From contig FN648635.1 of the NCBI GenBank assembly GCA_000310025.1, positions 21,639-85,638 on the forward strand: a DNA stretch of 64,000 nt, written 5' to 3'. The notes under the pieces were generated by a model. It saw only the letters and a list, made by a program, of their open reading frames with translations. It did not search any database and was not told the DNA's origin. Positions within the stretch are counted from its first letter, which is position 1; each line of letters begins with the position of its first letter. This DNA comes from Ectocarpus siliculosus (lineage: Eukaryota > Sar > Phaeophyceae > Ectocarpales > Ectocarpaceae). Of the stretch, positions 1-11,057 are shown one piece after another. The position numbers and the translations under genes were made by a program.

Positions 1-583
1 ACTGACCCAGGTAGCACGACATGAAGAAAAAACGCCAAGAAGAACGAAGGACAAACAAGTCAGAGCTACATATACATGCTACACACTACGACTGCACTAC
101 AGTGTTGCAAAATCATATCCGCCTGCATCCAATCCGAAAGTCGAAAGGCTCATGTCCTCGTTGGTTTGGGATGCGGGACCGGACGTGGTGCGCAGAGGAC
201 AAAGCAGAGAGGGTGTGGTGTGTGATGTGTGCTGTGCATCTCGCAAGCTGGGCGCATAATAGGGGGGGGGCGTGCTATCAACTACAGCTAGGTATTTGCT
301 AGTTTAGGGGCCCCGTGTCTGAAAAAATCCGTATTGGTATCGTCGATATTCGATATTCGATCTCGATACATTATCGACACATCGGCAATATTATTCATCG
401 ATTTGGATAGTGAGTATCAACTATAAATCGGTATCGAATGTGGCAATTCGATACGCGATTGCACATCCCCAACGGCAAGCACAATAAATGTTGCGTTGTA
501 CGTACGTCATTCATGATGTGGGTTGACGTTTTGCTGTGACGACAAAATATATGCAAGATCGGCCGGACGTCTTTTATTCGGCT
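1..583. other. Intergenic, no gene seen
   Basis: No reading frame here looks like protein. Positions 325-445 are AT-rich and full of short CGATA/TATCG words (imperfect palindromes). The last bases, about 569-583, read CTTTTATTCGGCT, which closely resembles CTTTTATTCTGCT found just past the right end of the adjoining element at about 4161-4173, so this may be part of an old target duplication. Confidence 0.5.
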
Positions 584-3410
584 CAGGGCCCATAGGTAGG
601 GCTAGCCGGGGACGCAATATATAAAAACTCGCGCGAAGCGCGAAAAAATGTTTAGAGGCGTTTGCACAGAATTTGGCTTTTTTTTGTTTTTTTCGGACAC
701 ACCTCTGATCCACTGCTGTTTGTAGGCCGTTCTCCTCGAACTGTGAGCCGATTTAGAAACGGTTTCTTGCACTGCATTCTCAGGCACGTCTAGCATACCG
801 TCCAACTCAATATCGTTGTCGAAAGACGGCAGATGGCGCCGGAAACAAAAAACACACCACACACACACACACATCGCCTGGGCAGCCGTGGTGCTGTATC
901 TGCTGCCTCAATCGTGGGCCGTTTGTTTGTAATTTCCTTTACCATCCAAAATTCTGGGCGACTGCCGTACAAGTAGTGCACATTTAAATGACCGAACGGC
1001 CTTTCGAACCGGTAGGCAAATATTTACATTCTTTGTAATATGTCCAGCTCTTCTCGACCCGGCAGTACAGGCTAACCATCACCATCCTCCACGTGTCGTA
1101 TGAGCCCTTGCATACATCGCACGGGCAGGGCAAAAACGTCCTCTTTCTTTGCTTCGGGTTCCAGACTTTGTCCGACTCTGGGCGCCGCAAGCTCTGGTCC
1201 ACTGAACATTTTTTCGCCGGTTCGACGTCGGGCTGGGGCGCTGAACCTTTCGCCTTATGTCCACGGCGATTCCCAGGGTGTTCAGCAGGGTATGCACCCT
1301 TGTGGTGTCCGCATTCGGTGCAGGCCCTGAACTGCGGCAACGACGCCCGCGCCGCCCGCGCCGCCACCGCCGCCCCCGCCGCCCCCGTCGCCCCCGCCGC
1401 CCCCGCCGCCCCTGCCGCCCCAGACCCAGACCCAGACCCAGCCAAGATCGGCGACCCCTCTACCGGGTCACCTCCTGCCCCGGAGGAGCCCCCTACAACC
1501 ACGCCCTGCCCGCTGCCTGCCCCCCCCTCCCTTGCCGCCGCCCTCATCGCCGCCATCGTGGCGTCCGCGACCGCGGCGGAAGCAGTCGGTAGGCCGCCGA
1601 CGCCACGGTTGGGGGCAGGCATTTGCGGCGAGCGGACGGATCCGACGGCATCATCGGGTTGCCTCAGCGAAGCCGTGAGCCGTCCAATCGGTCCTTGAAC
1701 GGGCCCGAGGGTGTTGAAGAAGTAAAACCAGAGCTCCCTCTCTGCAGGTGGAAGAGGAACGACGGCCCCCTCAAAGCCGCAATCTGGAAGGTCGCTACAG
1801 GTTCCCGCCCACGAGGTGAAAACTGCCACTCTGCGTCCGCTCGGCACACCATCTTTCCCTCCACTCGATTTGGATGATGCTCTGACGGAGGGAGCCGCAG
1901 GCAGCGGCTACCGCCTCCGGGTCGTACACGATGGCAGGGGTGAACTCCAGATGCAGCTGTGGCAGGAGCTCCAACTGAACTCCGGCGTCCACCTCGTCTT
2001 CCAGATAAAGACTGATCCACGTTGCCTCCTCAAACTCGCGAAATACCCGTTGCAGCAGTTGACGGTCATCACAGCAGTCATCTGACAAAGTTATGCGTCA
2101 CGCGTCACGCCACGGGGCCGGAAAGGATTGAGGAGACAATACTGCAAAATCACTGCGAAAATAGCAGGCCTGACACCGGTCTACAACCTCGAAAAGCTAA
2201 GCAAGTCTACAATCATTTCGCAAATTACCTGTGTTCCACAGAGTAGGAACCTTGAAGCCATTGCGAACGAATCGCATGAAAAAAAGCTTCAACTCCTCCA
2301 CCAGCTCGCTCAAGGCACTCGTCTTCATCGGACGCTGCCAGACCAACTCCAATCCAGAAGAAACCTAGAATTCGATGCCACGAAAACATGACTGATGAAG
2401 TTTATCGAGCGAAAACTCTTCATCGCATGCTGAACTTAACGAAACCCCATGATGTACGCCACGTCGTGCTCCATGAACACCCGGCGTGGCCCCTTAGGGT
2501 TCCAGCCATCAGGTGCGCCCTTGCCCCCACATCCTGGACAAGGAACTGCCTGGAGCTCTGGGAACAAGAACTCCGGTATCCATACCAATACTGCCTTCTG
2601 ATAAAACCGGTCGAGTTTCGGTAGGCCTGGGCGCGCGTAAATTTGAGGTAGATATGTCAGAACATCGGGCACGCGAGAAAAACAAATTAGCCTACCGGGG
2701 GACGGGATGTTTTTTTCCTGGACGATTTAATCCGAAAAGAACGATAGATAGGCAGAGCTATCCCCTCCCCCCTATAAAAAGAAACAACTCCTCTGGCGTA
2801 CCTGGTGATGGTTGGAAAGTGGCACACTTCGGACGGACGAGCGGGTTGTCAAACGGGAACCGGCCTTTCACACCACCTCCCTCGTGGGTGATACTCCGGT
2901 CGATCTTGTCCTTCACTTCTTGAAAGAAGCGTTCCTGCGCACTGGATATTGAAGTATCATCATCGTCGGCCCCTCCACCGGCGGCTCCTTCAGCCCCACC
3001 TCCTCCTGCTCCACGACCTGGCGCTGCTGCCCGTCGCCCCCCTCCCCCACCTCCCCCACGGCCGCTCATCCCCCCTCCTCTACCTCCTTCACGGCTGCTC
3101 AGCCCCCCTCCTCGTCCTTGTTGGCGCGCTACGTGGTCTTGACGTCCGCTTGCTGCTGGTCTCGCCGCTGCCGCCCCCGCGGCGGCGGCTACTTCGGCTG
3201 CTACTGCTGCGAGTTGTGCCAATGTTGCTGCCCCTGTTGCGGCCTCTGGTGCCGCTGACATTGGCAGTGCTGTTGATGCTTGTAGTAACCCCTCACCTAT
3301 TTGAGAGGATAGCACTGCTCGAGCTGCCCTCCCGCGTACTTGGGAGGCTTCATGAGCAAAGGCTTTACCCTTGCCTTTGCTGGGAGGGTGCGGGACGGGT
3401 ACTGCCGCCA

Positions 3411-3441
<31 letters not shown>

Positions 3442-4157
3442 TGCTGTTGATGTTGCTGCTGCTGTTGTTGCCGTTGTTGTTACGAGCTCTGTTGATGCTG
3501 TGGCGAATCCTTCCCCTACGGTTGGGAATGGTGGTGCCCGAGCTTCCTCTCCATCTACCCGAGAGTGGTCACCCTCATCGTCCAAGCCAGGAGGCGACTG
3601 CTGCTGTTGTGTACCGGCGGGAGGTGGAGTGGACTCGCCGATGGTTGGTGCCGCCGTGCTTGATGAACCACCAGAATCCCCAATAACGTCGACATCGCCG
3701 GCGGATGACGCGCTCCTAGCACCCGCACTGCTTCCCTCCCCACTCTGGTCTTCACTCACCCGTGGCCGCTTTGATGATGGCTGGGCTTGCGGGTTCCGGG
3801 AAAGCATCCTTGCGAACCCGTCCGTCTGATTCCTCTGCTGCGCAGCTATCTTTTCCCTCTCCGCATTCGTTTTCCGACCCGCTTTTTGTGCGCCATCCTT
3901 GGGCTTTGACCCTTGATTTTGCCCCACGGGGAGCGCTGGCTCCACGGTTGCTGGGTGGGAGGGCTGTTGTGCTTTCCGTTGTGGTCTGTGTTGGGTGTCA
4001 TCATGTGTCTCGGCAGCAGCGGCCCAATTCGGGTGCTTTGGCCCAATCAGCCGCCGTCGTTTTTCATGTCTTGGGGTCGTTTTTCATGTTGGGACGTGTT
4101 GATTGACCAATGAGATTGCGTCGTTTTTCATTTTTCTGGCCCTACCTATGGGCCCTG
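584..4157. mobile_element. DNA transposon with 22-bp terminal inverted repeats
   Basis: The two ends are inverted copies of one 22-bp sequence beginning CAGGGCCCATAGGTAGGG (584-605, and 4136-4157 on the other strand), with one mismatch. They enclose a multi-exon minus-strand gene completely, which makes this a self-contained element of 3574 bp. Near the right end the word GTCGTTTTTCAT occurs three times (4056, 4076, 4120), as transposase-binding subterminal repeats often do. The flanks share a CTTTTATTC-GCT word, offset by about one to three bases from a clean target duplication. The superfamily is not settled: the internal protein has a CPGC/GWN/PRRV region reminiscent of large eukaryotic elements (the KDZ group is a guess), and no complete DDE catalytic core is visible. 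Confidence 0.75.
984..3945 (-). CDS. Element-borne multi-exon zinc-motif protein, function unknown
   Basis: The reading direction is from 3945 down to 984. Exon 1 (about 3945-2802) encodes a low-complexity Ala/Gly/Ser-rich, probably disordered region with RGG-like stretches (GGRGGGMSGRGGG). A clean GT-AG intron (2801-2627) joins it in phase to exon 2 (from 2626), which holds LPKLDRFYQKAVLVWIPEF, then CPGC, GWN and GPRRVF motifs. Exon 3 (2364-2229) includes SELVEELKLFFMRFV and exon 4 starts at 2081 (acceptor TTTGTCAG, phase kept). The last exon, ending at 984, is Ala/Gly-rich and carries CTECGHHKGAYPAEHP and CPCDVC, probable zinc ligands. The 3' splice of exon 2 and the exon 4 to exon 5 junction could not be resolved. 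The true start is also uncertain: position 3945 is a GTG in a frame open further upstream. The gene sits inside the inverted termini, so it is probably the element's transposase-related protein or what is left of it. Confidence 0.5.
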
Positions 4158-4285
4158 TCCCTTTTATTCTGCTGAGTGGGAGGGACAAAATTACCGGTCC
4201 GCGTTTCTAGTGGTCTCCTGAATTCGGGTGTGACAGTGCGTACTGGACAGATCATCAGCGAGCATAATTAGCGAGGATATTATTA

Positions 4286-5427
4286 AGACCCATGTTTATG
4301 GTCGCCAAATCTTTGAAAAAAACTTCAAATGTTGTCCAAACATTTGCGCGCGAATATCTGCCAGAGGAACATTTGACTACCGTTTTATGGGCGAAAAAAT
4401 CTTTATCGTGTGGTTTTCTCGAAATGCATCGCACGTGTGGCGGGAATCGTGGTCTACTCCTACCAAACGATTTGTGACAGGCAAACCTCAAATGCGTCAT
4501 GGCGACTGAATGTAACGAGCTCGCAAAGGGCTCCCCACAACCCTTGATGCACTGAGCTGATGCTGTGCCCGCCAATATGTGGCGATAGCGCTCCGGGCGT
4601 GCGAGAAAAAATGTTCTCGGTGTCAAACAGAGACCAAAACGTGCGTCAGCGCTTCCCAACGGCAAAAAGTCGGCCGCTTGAGAGGACACGTGAGTACAAA
4701 ACTATCCAGCTCTCGTCCTCTAGACCATCGATTCATGTTTTGTCTTCTTGGGTGTCTTGTCCATCAACGACTCTCATCCGGTTGTGCGTGGGTTAGCAGT
4801 GGCCGCGCTCAGCCGGCAGGGAGGCACATCGTTGTGCGCGCAAAGTTGTGGACACAACGTTTTTTCCGGTCTATTTTTTCACTTGAATATAGAGTGCTTG
4901 TTCCTCCGTCCCAAAAAAGACTTTTTCAACACATCGAGTTCACAGCGACGCGCCCCCCTGCCTGTTGAGTACGTCCACTGCTGAACCACGCACACCCGGA
5001 TGAGAGAGCGGTTGATGGAGAAGACACCCAAGAAAACAAAACATGAATCGATGGTCCTGAGGACGAGAGCTGGATAGTTTTGTACTCACCTCTCCTCTCA
5101 AGCAGCCGACTTTTTGCCGTTCGGAGACACAAACCACGCTTTGTCCGTGCCCTCCAAACCACCCCTGTCTGCTTGTTTTTTGTGCACGCTTGACGAGCTC
5201 CCGCCATGTATCAGCCGGCAAAACATTGACACGGTAACTCTAGGTTGTCCGGATCCCTCTATGAGCTTGGTACGTTGAGTGTGCGCTGCGCAGTGGTTGG
5301 TGTTTAGGACGGAAGGGGCGGTCGTCTACAAATAATTCCGCCGCTCTTGGGAAATATATTCGCGACCTGCCCCATTTCAAAATGTTTGAGAATATTGGGT
5401 CAAACGAGCGGCTTTTGCCCCATAAGA
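4286..5427. mobile_element. Fold-back repeat, copy 1 (right end replaced)
   Basis: It starts with ACCCATGTTTATGGTCGCCA, the terminal sequence of the family. Inside are two long inverted arms of about 125 bp: roughly 4659-4781 and 4996-5122, the latter reading back the same sequence around CCATCGATTCATGTTTTG. The family's right terminus is missing here. After CTTTTGCCCCAT the sequence runs straight into the left terminus of copy 2. No long open frame is conserved between copies, so it is probably non-autonomous. Confidence 0.7.
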
Positions 5428-6682
5428 CCCATGTTTATGGTCGCCAAATCTTTGAAAAAAACTTCAAATGTTGTCAAACATTTGCGCGCGAAAATCTGTC
5501 AGAGGAGTATTTGAGTACCGTTTTTATGGGCGAAAAAATCTTTATCGTGTGGTTTCCTCGAAATGCATCGCACGTGCGGCGGGAATCGTGGTCTACTGCT
5601 ACCAAACGATGTGCGACAGACAAACCTCAAATGCGTCATGGCAACTGAATGTAACGAGCTCGCAAAGGGCTCCCCACAACCCTTGATGCACTGAGCTGAT
5701 GCTGTGCCCGCCAACATGTGGCGATAGCGCTCCGGGCGTGCGAGAAAAAATGTTCTCGGTGTCAAAAAGACCCCAAAACGTGCGTCAGCGCTTCCCAACG
5801 GCAAAAAGTCGGCCGCTTGAGAGGACATGTGAGTACAAAACTATCCATCTCTTGTCCTCTAGACCATCGATTCATGTTTTGTCTTCTTGGGTGTCTTCTC
5901 ATCAACGACTCTCATCCGGTTGTGCGTGGGTTAGCAGTGGCCGCGCTCAGCCGGCAGGGAGGCACATCGTTGTGCGCGCAAAGTTGTGGACACAACGTTT
6001 TTTCGGTCTATTTTTTCACTTGAGTATAGAGTGCTTGTTCCTCCGTCCCAAAAAAGACTTTTTCAACACATCGAGTTCACAGCGACGCGCCTCCCTGCCT
6101 GTTGAGTACGTCCACTGCTGAACCACGCACACCCGGATGAGAGCCGTTGATGGAGACGACACCCAAGAAAACAAAACATGAATCGATGGTCTAGAGGACG
6201 AGAGCTGGTTAGTTTTGTGCTCACCTCTCCTCTCAAGCAGCCGACTTTTTGCCGTTCGGAAACACAAACCACGCTTCTCCGTGCCCTCCAAACCACCCCT
6301 GTCTGTTTGTTTTTTTGTGCACGCTTGACGAGCTCCCGCCATGTATCAGCCGGCAAAACATTGACACGGTGACTCTAGGGTTGCCCGGATCCCTCTATGA
6401 GCTTGGTACGTTGAGTGTGCGCTGCGCAGTGGTTGGTGTTTAGGACGGAGGGGTGGTCGGCTACTAATCTCGCCGCTCTTGGGAAACATTTTCGCGACCT
6501 GCCCCATTTCAAAATGTTTGATAATATGTTGTCAAATGAGCGACTTTTGCCCCATTTCAAAATGTTTGAGAATATTTTGCCGAAAATTTTCTCCCATAAA
6601 CAGTGAAATAAAATCTGTCCGCAAATGTTTGAAAATATATATATTTTGGCAAAGATTTGGCGACCATAAACAACATGGGTCT
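5425..6682. mobile_element. Fold-back repeat, copy 2 (complete)
   Basis: It is nearly identical to copy 1 over about 1 kb and lies head to tail with it. Both ends are present: ACCCATGTTTATGGTCGCCA at the left, and its inverse (AAAGATTTGGCGACCATAAA, then CATGGGT) at 6654-6680. Inverted arms lie at about 5798-5920 and 6132-6258. Towards the right end the words TTTCAAAATGTTTGA-AATAT and CTTTTGCCCCAT are duplicated, so this end is longer than in copy 3. Confidence 0.75.
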
Positions 6683-6774
6683 AACAGCATCAAATCCCTC
6701 CCATCAAAAAGTGAGTGTGACAAGAATGTTTGATGTCACTATATGGGCAATTCCACTTTTATTTTTCAAGTTGC

Positions 6775-6850
6775 CACTTACATTGGGCCATCTGCTACCG
6801 TTAAATCAGTTGCACTTACATTGGGCCATCTGCTACCGTTAAATCAGTTG
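6775..6850. repeat. Perfect 38-bp tandem duplication
   Basis: The 38-bp block starting CACTTACATTGGGCCATCTG occurs twice back to back (6775-6812 and 6813-6850) with no difference seen, which indicates a recent duplication. No gene lies around it. Confidence 0.85.
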
Positions 6851-6861
6851 TACGTAGCTGG

Positions 6862-7220
6862 ATGGGCGTTCTGAGAAGTGCCCTCCCTCTCCGTTCAGGG
6901 CCGGTCGCGTCTGTTCTTTTCGGGAACGCTCGGGCGACACGTGGATCAGACCCTCCGGCCGAACATGCTCGCTAGTTTTTAATGCGTCTACAGGGCGACG
7001 TGTGGCTAAAGTCAGTGTCAGTTAGTGTTAGCTTCTTCGGGTTGGACGTTGTTGGCTCAATATACTGTGTGTATGCATGGCTCGTTACACTATTTTTCCG
7101 TTTGCGTCAGTTGCAGACTGCGGGGCCCCGCCCCTGACGCATGACTTTCCGTTCTTTTCTCAAGTGGAACGTGTGTTGTTGTTTTCCTTTGTTGGTGAAC
7201 AAGGTGTGCCCGGCAGCCCG
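6862..7220 (+). repeat. Dispersed repeat (family P), copy 1
   Basis: About 350 bp that recur, inverted and diverged, at 37385-37740. Shared landmarks are GGCGTTCTGAGAAGTGCCCT, CAGGGCCGGTCGCG, a GTTAGTGTTAGCTTCTTCGG-like block, GCAGACTGCGGGGCCCCGCC and the GGTGTGCCCGGCA end. One end only is also present at about 28421-28510, and looser matches occur near 39150 and 41585. It is non-coding and stops shortly before the pogo-like element. Confidence 0.65.
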
Positions 7221-7257
7221 GCATGACGCATGAAAGAAAAAAGGGAGCTTGGGACTA

Positions 7258-7400
7258 CAGTCGAGGGACTCTTTTAGTGCCGGTACGTGCACAGAGCGTT
7301 CACCGGCACTAAATCGGGCACCCGGCACTATTGCGAATAGTGCCAAACGGCACTATTGAGGGCTGGCCAATCCCTCATTAGTGCCGGTACCGGCACTAAT
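7258..7400. repeat. Left subterminal array of GTGCCGG words
   Basis: Within 140 bp the word AGTGCCGG or its inverse CCGGCACT occurs about seven times in both orientations (for example TTAGTGCCGGT at 7274, CACCGGCACTA near 7302, and a palindromic TAGTGCCGGTACCGGCACTA at about 7380-7399). Arrays like this at element ends are usually transposase-binding sites. Confidence 0.75.
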
Positions 7401-7602
7401 GAGGTTGTGTTCGATTTATGGTGTAGCGCCCACGCTTACGGGGCCAACAAAGAACGAAATGGATCGACACTATTACTGTACTGTTGAGTGAAGTTCCAGC
7501 ATGGGCGTGGGCGAGTTGAGTTTTCTTTTTGTTGTCTTGGGGCGCTCTTTGGTTCTTCATTTTCTTCTGCACCTCACTTATTTGCTTATTTGTGTACTGT
7601 CG

Positions 7603-7935
7603 TCGGGACAAATTCTCTCCTGTTTGCCTGGCGCACCCGCTTCGTTGTTGCAAGAAAAAAAAACCGACAAGCACGACAGGCAGCGCACCGCAAAAAATCA
7701 AACAACCGTTACCACAGCTGTAACCCCTGCCCTCACTACTGTACGTCGGGACAAATTCTCTCCTTTTTGCCTAGCGCACCCGCTTCCATGTTGCAAGAAA
7801 AAAAAAAAATGACATGCACGACGGGCAGCGCACCGCAAAAATCAAACAACCGTTTTTTTAGTGCCACAGCTGTTCCCCGCCCTTACTCCGGAGCAACAAA
7901 CTCCCTCATGTCTGCCTGGCGCACCCGCCTCTTGG
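7603..7935. repeat. Tandem repeat, about 143-bp unit, over the transposase 3' end
   Basis: Two similar units begin with GTCGGGACAAATTCTCTCC (about 7603 and 7745). A third, more diverged unit begins near 7889 and is the coding end of the transposase (its antisense reads GCCTGGCGCACCCGC). The 3' end of the gene therefore seems to have been duplicated twice downstream of the stop codon. A-rich runs separate the units. Confidence 0.7.
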
Positions 7936-10768
7936 AATGCTCTGCAATCATCGCCATCTTCGCTTTCGCTAGGTAGAGCGCCGCGTCTCCATTGCCGCTC
8001 TCCTCTGCTGCCGCTTCCAGGACGCCGAAGTGAGACGACAGTTCACCATAAGCCGGTGGGACACGGCGCGCGAGCCCCGTGTTGTCATCGCCGCTGTCCT
8101 CCTCCTCGTCCTCCTCCTCGCGGCCGGTAGACACTCGAGTCCCAGCCAGCTGTGCCGTCATGTCTTCCACCGTATCCTCTCTGAGAGCCTCAACCACTTC
8201 ATCGTCGTCCTCGATGGAATCGCGTTCACCGCTTCCTCCAGGAGCGGCTTTCCGGGTTCGATGCGGAGTTCGGCGATGTCCTCGTCCTCGATTTGGGTAC
8301 CCTGCTTGTGCGCCTCGTGCATGCTCTCGTGCTCAACGTGTTGAGAGTCTCCGTGAAAGCCTTCAAGGTAGGCTCGGCGACGTGGAACTGGGACTTTCCG
8401 TGTTGCTTGGTGAGCTCAGCGGCCATCTCGTCCGGAAGAGTCTCGGCTTTGATAAAGCACCTGATCCCAGGTAGCGCAGAAAATGTCATGCATACGTTTG
8501 TGGGTGGACAACAAGCGGATGTTAGATGAACCCAGGGACGATCAAAGACTCATAGGCGGGGGAGGACTCAAGTTTTTGCGAAAAGCAAAGAAGATATGTA
8601 TTCGGATGTTGGAAAACTCAGTCGAAAACAATATAACCTATCCGTACAGCCTTACCCACGTTACCTTTGTACCACCAAAGCTATGTGCACCAAGGCGCGA
8701 GTTGAACAGTTTACATTAATTATAAACAGCGATTGCACATGCTCAAACCTCACCTGGCGATGTCCTGGGCGGTGACGCTGGCCCATGCTTTCTGGAGAAG
8801 TTCAGCGGCATCCCGCACGTGAGGTTGGTGCCCTTGCGCCAGCCCCATTGTCCCGGCCTTCATTTTGCGAGCTTTGGCCTCGGCACGAAGGGTGTCAGCC
8901 ACCAACATGGTCGATGTCTTCACATCGAGCAGCTCCTTCCTGTAGTTGAACTTCGTCTTGGCGATGATCCCCATGTCCATAGGCTGGTGTACGGAGGTGC
9001 AGTTTGGAGGGTAGAACTTGGTGGTAACTTGCCCCCGATCATCCACTAGATCACCGTGAGAAGCACAGCCGTCCATCAGAAGCAGCACAGGTTCGTGAGT
9101 GAAGCGCCGAACGAACGGGAGGAAGACCTCACACCACCACTTGCGGAAGGTCGCGGTGTCGGACCAGGCGTTGGCCTGCGAGAAGTACTTGAGAGGTGAA
9201 GGCGTGTCGTTGAAGCAGCGGGGACCCTTTGCCTTCCCGATGATGGACATGTCAACCTTCGCAGTGCCGTCGGCATTGGCGCACATGATGGCAGACAGTC
9301 GATCCTTGAAGAACATGCCCTTGGAGCCCCGCGCCGTCTTCCGATCCTTCAAGTTGGAGAGGTACGTGCGCCTGGGCATGAGCTTCCACTGGAGGCCTGT
9401 CTCGTCGACGTTAAAGATGAGCCTAGCCGGGTACTTTGCGCAAAGGGCCTTGAGTTCCTCCATGGCTTCCTTGATGGCCTCCTTGTTGACGCTACCAGCC
9501 TCGCCATGAAGTCTCACGCTGTCAATGCTGTTGCGCTTCACGAAGTTCCTGGCCCACCTTTCGCCGGCCTTGAAATCCTCGACCCTCGCCTTCACTTCCT
9601 TAGAAGCTGCTGGATCAGCCAGCAGGGTTGCCCTGGCGGCACGGCCGAAGCTTCGAAGGACGTCGCGCGTGACGGGCATCTTGGTCTTCCGGGCTTTCTC
9701 TAGTAGGTCAAGAGCTATGGCGTCCACCTATTGACCGTCAAACGAGGAGTAAACAATAAAGACGGTACAAAAGATAGCACGATTAGTTTCGAACATTAAG
9801 CCTCGTTGCACAGTGCATCGTAGTGGGAAGGAAACATTTCCGGGCATTTGAAAAACCACAGAAGCTCGCCGCTGCATCCGCATGTGTATTGATGTATTGT
9901 AACTCGTTTGAAAGAATAGGTGTGCGTGCGATGTAATGTACCAGTACAGTACAATACAACTACACATTTTTGGTTCGCAGTTTATATGCTGGCGCAGCAG
10001 CGCACGAACGATAAAACAACGAAGAAAGTTGAAAAAAAAGGTAACACAAAAAAAGACACAAACGAACGACGAGAGGGAACAAGCTCAACAAGTACTGTAA
10101 CAGTCGAGAAATAGAAGAAAAATGGGGAAAGGGAACAGAGAACAGGGAACAACTTGACAAGAGAAGAAGAAAAAAGAACAAGAACATCAGATAGACGAAC
10201 AAGGCTACAGAAAAAGGTCCTTGCAAAAAAGAAAACTCTTTGCAAAGAAGGCGCGGGAACTACGCGTATTTTTTTGAAAAACAACAGCAGAGTAGCGCAC
10301 CTCCGGATTATTGCCTGTGCGCACGTTTTTCTTGCTTCCTCCGCGTCCTGCAGCAGCCTCGGTCTCGTACTTCTTCCTGTTCTTCTTCACATCCCGGACC
10401 AACCGTTCCGAGCACTTGAAGCGATCTGCTATCTGCTCATGAGTCACCTTCTGATCCATCAGCTTCAGCATCTCACACTTGGCGCTGAAATCTGGCCGCG
10501 AACGAGGCTGAGACTTGTTGCTCCCCCCATTCGTGGCCTTCGGGCGTTTAGATTGTGCCTTCCCAGTGCTGTCTGCTGCTGACACTTTGCGCTTGCCGGC
10601 TTTGGCGACGCACGCGCTGCAGATGCGGTGATTCTCGTTGCCTACATCAACCACACTGCCGCAAATGCCGTGCAGTCGCCCGCCACATCCTCCCTGGCAG
10701 CCGTGACCATGAGGGTCTTGCGGCGTGGTGTCCTGTAGTTGGCACAGTTCACCTTCCGCACAGGGCAT
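7883..10768 (-). CDS. pogo/Tigger-like DDE transposase, three exons
   Basis: Exon 1 (10768-10301, 156 codons from ATG) has a Cys/His cluster (CGGRLHGICG, then ICSAC) followed by a CENP-B/pogo-type helix-turn-helix: HEQIADRFKCSERLVRDVKK. The intron 10300-9728 (GT-AG, phase 0) leads to exon 2 (9727-8754), which holds the catalytic core. In exon 2 numbering the acidic residues are D108 (FNVDETGL), D219 (LLMDGCASH) and D251 (NCTSVHQPMDMG), a DD31D spacing as in pogo/Tigger/Jerky proteins. The intron 8753-8461 (donor GTGAGG, acceptor GATCAG) leads to exon 3 with IKAETLPDEMAAELTKQHG. Further on, the protein-like frame changes twice (about 8340 and 8235) before the acidic tail ending VAPE at 7883, so exon 3 carries indels or further small introns. 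The protein would bind the GTGCCGG arrays and cut and paste the element. Confidence 0.85.
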
Positions 10769-10869
10769 GGTACGCCCCTGTGTAGAGCTGTTCGGGTCTG
10801 CAGCAGCACGTGTACCCTATTTCTGTGTGTGGAGTCTATGTTTTCTGCCCTGGGTTGTGCGTGTGTGTG

Positions 10870-11055
10870 TTTCGCGCGTGCGGAGTACCGGCACTATTGG
10901 GGGTGACAGCAGTGCCGAACCGGCACTATATCGGGCATGCTTTCATTAGTGCCGCTCTGGCACTATTGAGAGCTCCGCCTGTGTGCAGAGATTTTACCGG
11001 CACTATACCGGGCATCTGGCACTATTCAACCGGCACTAAAAGGGTCCCTCGACTG
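10870..11055. repeat. Right subterminal array of GTGCCGG words
   Basis: This is the counterpart of the left array. ACCGGCACTAT occurs near 10888, 10918, 10995 and 11028, with related AGTGCCG and TGGCACTATT words between them. The array lies just upstream of the transposase start codon, so it may also overlap the promoter. Confidence 0.7.
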
Positions 11056-11057
11056 TA

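Larger units (their letters stand above)
7258..11055 (-). mobile_element. Complete pogo/Tigger-like DNA transposon
   Basis: The left end is TA then CAGTCGAGGGACTCTTTTAG (TA at 7256-7257); the right end is its inverse with one mismatch followed by TA (11056-11057). TA target duplications and termini starting CAG are typical of pogo/Tigger members of the Tc1/mariner superfamily. The element is 3798 bp long and encloses a three-exon transposase gene on the minus strand, with a promoter-side end at the right and a 3' end at the left. Multiple subterminal AGTGCCGG words flank the gene on both sides. Apparent frame changes in the last exon suggest this copy may no longer be fully functional. Confidence 0.9.

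Noticed and set aside
2949-3686. 245-codon Leu/His/Pro-rich plus frame
   Set aside because: It is the antisense shadow of the Ala/Gly-rich exon 1 of the minus-strand gene, caused by GCT/GCC repeats.
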